Assembly (NCBI GenBank): GCA_003567115.1
Contig: PXAP01000023.1
Span: 1-26,594, forward strand
Source: Bacteroidota bacterium
GTDB lineage: Bacteria; Bacteroidota; Bacteroidia; Bacteroidales; PUMT01
Length of the DNA stretch: 26,594 bases
Direction of reading: 5' to 3'
Shown: positions 23,891-26,594 of the stretch, piece after piece
Numbering within the stretch: the stretch's first letter is position 1
Layout: the number at the start of each line of letters is the position of its first letter
Program-made: the position numbers and the translations under genes
Notes under the pieces: model-generated
Seen by the model: the letters and a program-made list of their open reading frames with translations, nothing else
What the model was told of the DNA's origin: nothing
Databases searched by the model: none

Positions 23891-24586
23891 TTATTTCTCC
23901 CCGACCAGGCTGACTGAAATGGTATGCCTGCTGAATATTTCCGTCTCCAGTCCCGGATCATTCATTATGGCTTCCTCAAAATCTGCCATTGACCTGTCCC
24001 TGCCGGTTACGTTATGAGCGGTTATTGCTCCTCCCTGCTCCATCCGGTGCCGTACCAGTTGCAGATAATCATAATACTCAGGTTTATGGGCATCAATAAA
24101 AACAAAATCAAATTCCCCCGGAACTTTGGGAATTCCATCAAGAGCATCGGAAGTCATTACCTCTATCACATCATCCAGTCCTGCATTTTTGAAATTATCT
24201 CTGGCTTCATCTGCTGCCCTGGGGTCAATTTCAATTGTTACAAGCTCTCCGCCATTCTTCTTTAATGCAAGTCCTATCCACAGACCGGAATACCCGTTTG
24301 AGGTGCCGATTTCCAGACCTCTTGTGTAACCTTTCTCCAGTATAAGATCGTACAGAAACCTCCCGTCTGCTGCAGGCACATTCGATCCACCATGTGTTCT
24401 TGGAAGATGCCTCAGCATAGGCAATACCTGCTCATTTTCTATTCCTTCAAACAAGGATTCATTCGCGGAGCCTGCAACGCCTCTTCCGCCCCTTCTTTGG
24501 GCTTCGGATATGGAACCCGCCAACAAAAAGAGAGTCATGAAAGCAACAGCGGCCACTAAATTCATTTTTTGATTTTTCAGATTCAT
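23891..24586 (-). CDS. Class I SAM-dependent O-methyltransferase with signal peptide
   Basis: 231 residues. An N-terminal signal peptide is clear: MNLKNQK then a hydrophobic core and SISEAQ near residue 30 as a likely cleavage site. The mature part is a Rossmann-like O-methyltransferase of the catechol methyltransferase group. Motif I is LEIGTSNGYSG (91-101), then the acidic EIDPR (119-123) that binds SAM ribose, and FVFIDAHKPEYY (161-172), where Asp165 is the metal ligand and Lys168 the catalytic base. The second metal site usually reads DN, but here the stretch is TAHNV, with His191 in place of Asp. Export of a SAM enzyme is unusual because SAM is cytoplasmic. It may be a periplasmic protein with a changed function, or the segment may act as an anchor (inference). 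The gene is followed by the beta-barrel gene on the same strand. Confidence 0.85.
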   Translation of the reverse strand: MNLKNQKMNLVAAVAFMTLFLLAGSISEAQRRGGRGVAGSANESLFEGIENEQVLPMLRHLPRTHGGSNVPAADGRFLYDLILEKGYTRGLEIGTSNGYSGLWIGLALKKNGGELVTIEIDPRAADEARDNFKNAGLDDVIEVMTSDALDGIPKVPGEFDFVFIDAHKPEYYDYLQLVRHRMEQGGAITAHNVTGRDRSMADFEEAIMNDPGLETEIFSRHTISVSLVGEK

Positions 24587-24802
24587 AAGTGAAATAATTT
24601 TATTCGATTAATACTATATTATATTATCTGATGTTAAAAGCCGGTAATGGTTTAATAAATTAATCTTTGTTTTTTTACGGCTGTTTCTGCAAAAACTGAA
24701 TATATTCCTGATTTTAAATGGAATATGGTCCTGAGTCAGACCGGGAACCGCTTTACATTAACTTATTTTAACATACAGGATGGGAAATCCATGTTCATTT
24801 CT

Positions 24803-25122
24803 TCAGGACTGCAACAGAATAACGGATGAAATGTATAAAGCAATTGCCCCTGTCGCTGCTATCAATGCATAAGGGACCTGAGTCCTTACATGATAGATGT
24901 GATCATTTTCTGCCGCCATTTCCAACACAAGAGTGGTTTTGGATATTGGGGATACATGGTCGCCAAGTACCCCGCAGCCAAGCACCGCTGCCACACAAAG
25001 AGGGGCATTCACATCCATGATAAGTCCTGTCGGAAAGGTTATTGGTATCATAATGGCAAACACCCCCAGCTGGTTCCCGTTGAAAAAGCAATAAATGCCG
25101 AGGTGATAAAAATCAGAAAAAG
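24803..25122 (-). pseudogene. 5'-truncated, frameshifted NhaC-family Na+/H+ antiporter
   Basis: Only the last about 107 codons of an antiporter of about 450-500 residues remain. The diagnostic LGDHVSPISKTT and ENDHIYHVRTQVPYAL segments are intact, ending in VILLQS and TGA at 24803-24805. The upstream part LFLIFITSAFIAFSTGTSWG (25122 down to 25063) is in another frame. The two meet in a five-G run (25067-25063 on the plus strand as C): one missing G would restore TSWGVFAIMIP. A stop lies directly before the remnant, and nothing antiporter-like is seen above it, so the 5' end is lost. A GTG within the run would give an 86-residue frame, but it lacks most of the protein and is not a credible gene. 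Confidence 0.82.
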
Positions 25123-25170
25123 TTATGTTTTTTGTTTATATTTCAATCATTAATAAAAAACAAATAAAAG

Positions 25171-25200
25171 ACCCCAACTTTGCGGTTGGGGTTTCTTTTT
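25171..25200. terminator. Bidirectional hairpin terminator after the isomerase gene
   Basis: ACCCCAAC at 25171-25178 pairs with GTTGGGGT at 25185-25192, loop TTTGCG. On the plus strand TTCTTTTTTT follows. On the minus strand CTTTTATTTG then TTTTTT follow, so it can end transcripts from the gene that stops at 25281. Confidence 0.8.
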
Positions 25201-25280
25201 TTACCCTCCCAATGCACGAATTTAGAACAAAATTCGGGTGATATCCAAACTTTTAAAAAATATTTCCAGGAAATTAAAAA

Positions 25281-26393
25281 TTACACAAGTGCATCAACTA
25301 CATCATTTAACAAATTCAAAGTACCTTCTACAGGGTCACCTCCGGCTTCATACTCAACTGAAATATAACCTTTATAATTGCAATCATTTAAAACCTGCGT
25401 ACAACGGGCTATATCAACATCCGGGAACCTGGTCCATCGTTTGGCATGAATCATCGAAGTGGCTCTTGGGGTAAGTACCTCCAGACCATGATATAACATA
25501 TATTCATGCTCCCAGTTGCAGAAATCAGGCGCCGCCTCCAAATAGGGACTGTTCACCTCATTAAGTATAATAATTATATTCATCGGATCGGCTGCCAATC
25601 CCCAATGGTTTTCAATTGTTACAATTACACCCGATTTCTCTCCATAATCTGCAAGTTCCTTAAATGTCTCTATTGCATTTCTCAGATACGGTACAATCTC
25701 TTGATTTTGCGGATATCCTCCCTGAATAACAGCCTCGGGAATAATTCGCGGGCCTCCCGTATTAAACCGGATTGACCTGGAACCAATCTGTTTTGATGCA
25801 TCAATCCAAAGTTTTCCGACCCGCCCCCCCTCCATTCTGAGTTCTTCATCGAGATCGGCAAGGTTCCTTGGCACATTACTGGAAATGTGAGTTGTCATAA
25901 CCCCGGCTGAGACCATTTTCGTTACAAAATCGTCAAGATAGCGTTTTGCAGATAATGACGAGGGATCAAAGTTGCCGGGCCGGACCTGGCCATCCCTTTC
26001 AATACGGGTGAACATAGAATCATCAGTAACATCTCCTATCAGTGAAGACCAGATATCCATTGTATTTACACCCGGATATGTATCTTTAGTGAACCGGGGA
26101 AAGTCAAGCAGGGTAATTTCACCGTATTTTTCTTTAAGCTGGATGACCTCCGGTCTTTGCTGGGTCCCTCTCCTTTTAAATAATCGATTTACAGCATAAC
26201 TGTTTGATGACATCTGTTTTAACCTTTCGGCTCTTGTTCGGATTTTTGATTCCGTTTTGACAGCATCGCTTTTTGGAAGTGAAAACCCATATCCGGCAAT
26301 ACCAAGTGCACCAACACCTGCAGTTTTTAAGAAATTACGCCGGCCCTGATTCTTTGATTCTTCTTTAACTATTCCTTCATTACTCCTTTTCAT
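25281..26393 (-). CDS. Tat-exported sugar phosphate isomerase/epimerase-like protein (xylose isomerase-like barrel)
   Basis: 370 residues from the ATG at 26393. A further ATG 20 codons up would place MSCIFDLTKIKYYLF before the Tat motif and is less likely. The N-terminus carries GRRNFLKTAGVGALGIAGYG, a clear twin-arginine signal (RR at 18-19). The mature domain is an AP-endonuclease-2/xylose-isomerase-like TIM barrel with the metal ligands in order: Glu in VTIENHWG, Asp in APDFCNWEH, His in MIHAKRW and Glu in YISVEYEAGGDP. Family members epimerise or isomerise sugars and related compounds; a folded, metal-loaded protein is consistent with Tat export to the periplasm. Substrate is unknown. It is transcribed alone toward a terminator at 25171; the promoter has a perfect TATATTTG box overlapped by an inverted repeat. 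Confidence 0.88.
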   Translation of the reverse strand: MKRSNEGIVKEESKNQGRRNFLKTAGVGALGIAGYGFSLPKSDAVKTESKIRTRAERLKQMSSNSYAVNRLFKRRGTQQRPEVIQLKEKYGEITLLDFPRFTKDTYPGVNTMDIWSSLIGDVTDDSMFTRIERDGQVRPGNFDPSSLSAKRYLDDFVTKMVSAGVMTTHISSNVPRNLADLDEELRMEGGRVGKLWIDASKQIGSRSIRFNTGGPRIIPEAVIQGGYPQNQEIVPYLRNAIETFKELADYGEKSGVIVTIENHWGLAADPMNIIIILNEVNSPYLEAAPDFCNWEHEYMLYHGLEVLTPRATSMIHAKRWTRFPDVDIARCTQVLNDCNYKGYISVEYEAGGDPVEGTLNLLNDVVDALV

Positions 26394-26417
26394 ATTGGCA
26401 TATAATTTAAATAAATA

Positions 26418-26445
26418 ATATTTGATTTTTGTCAAATCAAATATA
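26418..26445 (-). promoter_or_regulatory. Promoter -7 box with overlapping 8-bp inverted repeat
   Basis: On the minus strand, TATATTTG (26445 to 26438) matches TAnnTTTG exactly and would start transcription about 40 bases before the isomerase ATG at 26393. ATATTTGA at 26418-26425 and TCAAATAT at 26437-26444 form a perfect inverted repeat with an 11-bp gap, centre to centre 19 bp, covering the -7 box and start. A repressor operator is a reasonable guess. Confidence 0.5.
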
Positions 26446-26594
26446 CATGACAATTTTTAAATTGACACACACCGACAGAAAATAGTTACCCCGGGATTAT
26501 GCAGAGCAGTCCGCCTTGTTATTAACCATTCAATTCATGAAATTTATTAATAATTATCCAAAAAAAGAATTTGAAAATTCCTGTGTTAAATCGA

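Noticed and set aside
26394..26453. ATG start extending the isomerase by 20 residues
   Set aside because: It would put 20 residues ahead of the Tat signal and start upstream of the predicted transcription start.
1..26594. CRISPR arrays, tRNA genes, prophage or insertion sequences
   Set aside because: No regular repeats with spacers, no tRNA-like cloverleaf apart from the tmRNA end, and no transposase, integrase or phage structural motifs were seen.

Overview
The window looks like chromosomal DNA of an anaerobic or facultative Bacteroidota (order Bacteroidales/Marinilabiliales or close by; lineage inferred, not searched). The main reasons are a short 286-residue primary sigma factor of the Bacteroidota type, Rho with a long disordered lysine/glutamine-rich insert, a tmRNA with the GENNYALAA tag, a DUF4199 plus family-2 glycosyltransferase pair, a one-chain pyruvate:ferredoxin oxidoreductase, TAnnTTTG-type promoter matches and few Shine-Dalgarno sites.

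Layout. 1-1051 (minus): a glycosyltransferase cut by the window edge, then DUF4199. 1283-1388 (plus): SRP RNA with its own promoter and terminator. 1696-2978 (plus): transaldolase and threonylcarbamoyl-AMP synthase. 3299-7859 (minus): ComEC, peptide deformylase overlapping RuvX, and a dihydroorotate-dehydrogenase-like flavoprotein. 8013-8346: a hairpin and a broken gene remnant. 8382-12419 (plus): an accessory block of three envelope enzymes, namely a DoxX membrane domain fused through a Tat-like segment to an aldo/keto-reductase-like barrel, an alpha/beta hydrolase, and an M14 carboxypeptidase lipoprotein. 12627-18113 (minus): NifJ and Rho. 18715-20328 (plus): RpoD and ribulose-phosphate 3-epimerase. 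20411-21619 (minus): a LYS1/alanine-dehydrogenase-like enzyme. 21712-22102 (plus): tmRNA. 22389-24586 (minus): an outer-membrane beta-barrel and an exported SAM methyltransferase. 24803-25122 (minus): a decayed NhaC antiporter tail. 25281-26393 (minus): a Tat-exported sugar isomerase/epimerase-like protein.

Most of the window is housekeeping: tRNA modification, protein maturation, recombination, transcription, ribosome rescue and pentose phosphate metabolism. The unusual material is the 8.0-12.4 kb envelope-enzyme block, with a decayed neighbour and a nucleophile-elbow substitution, and the 22.4-26.4 kb stretch, with an exported methyltransferase, a frameshifted antiporter remnant and a promoter overlapped by a perfect inverted repeat. 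I saw no CRISPR array, tRNA, prophage, transposase or toxin-antitoxin pair. The best candidate for something undescribed is the 8382-12419 block, but its substrate cannot be read from the sequence.
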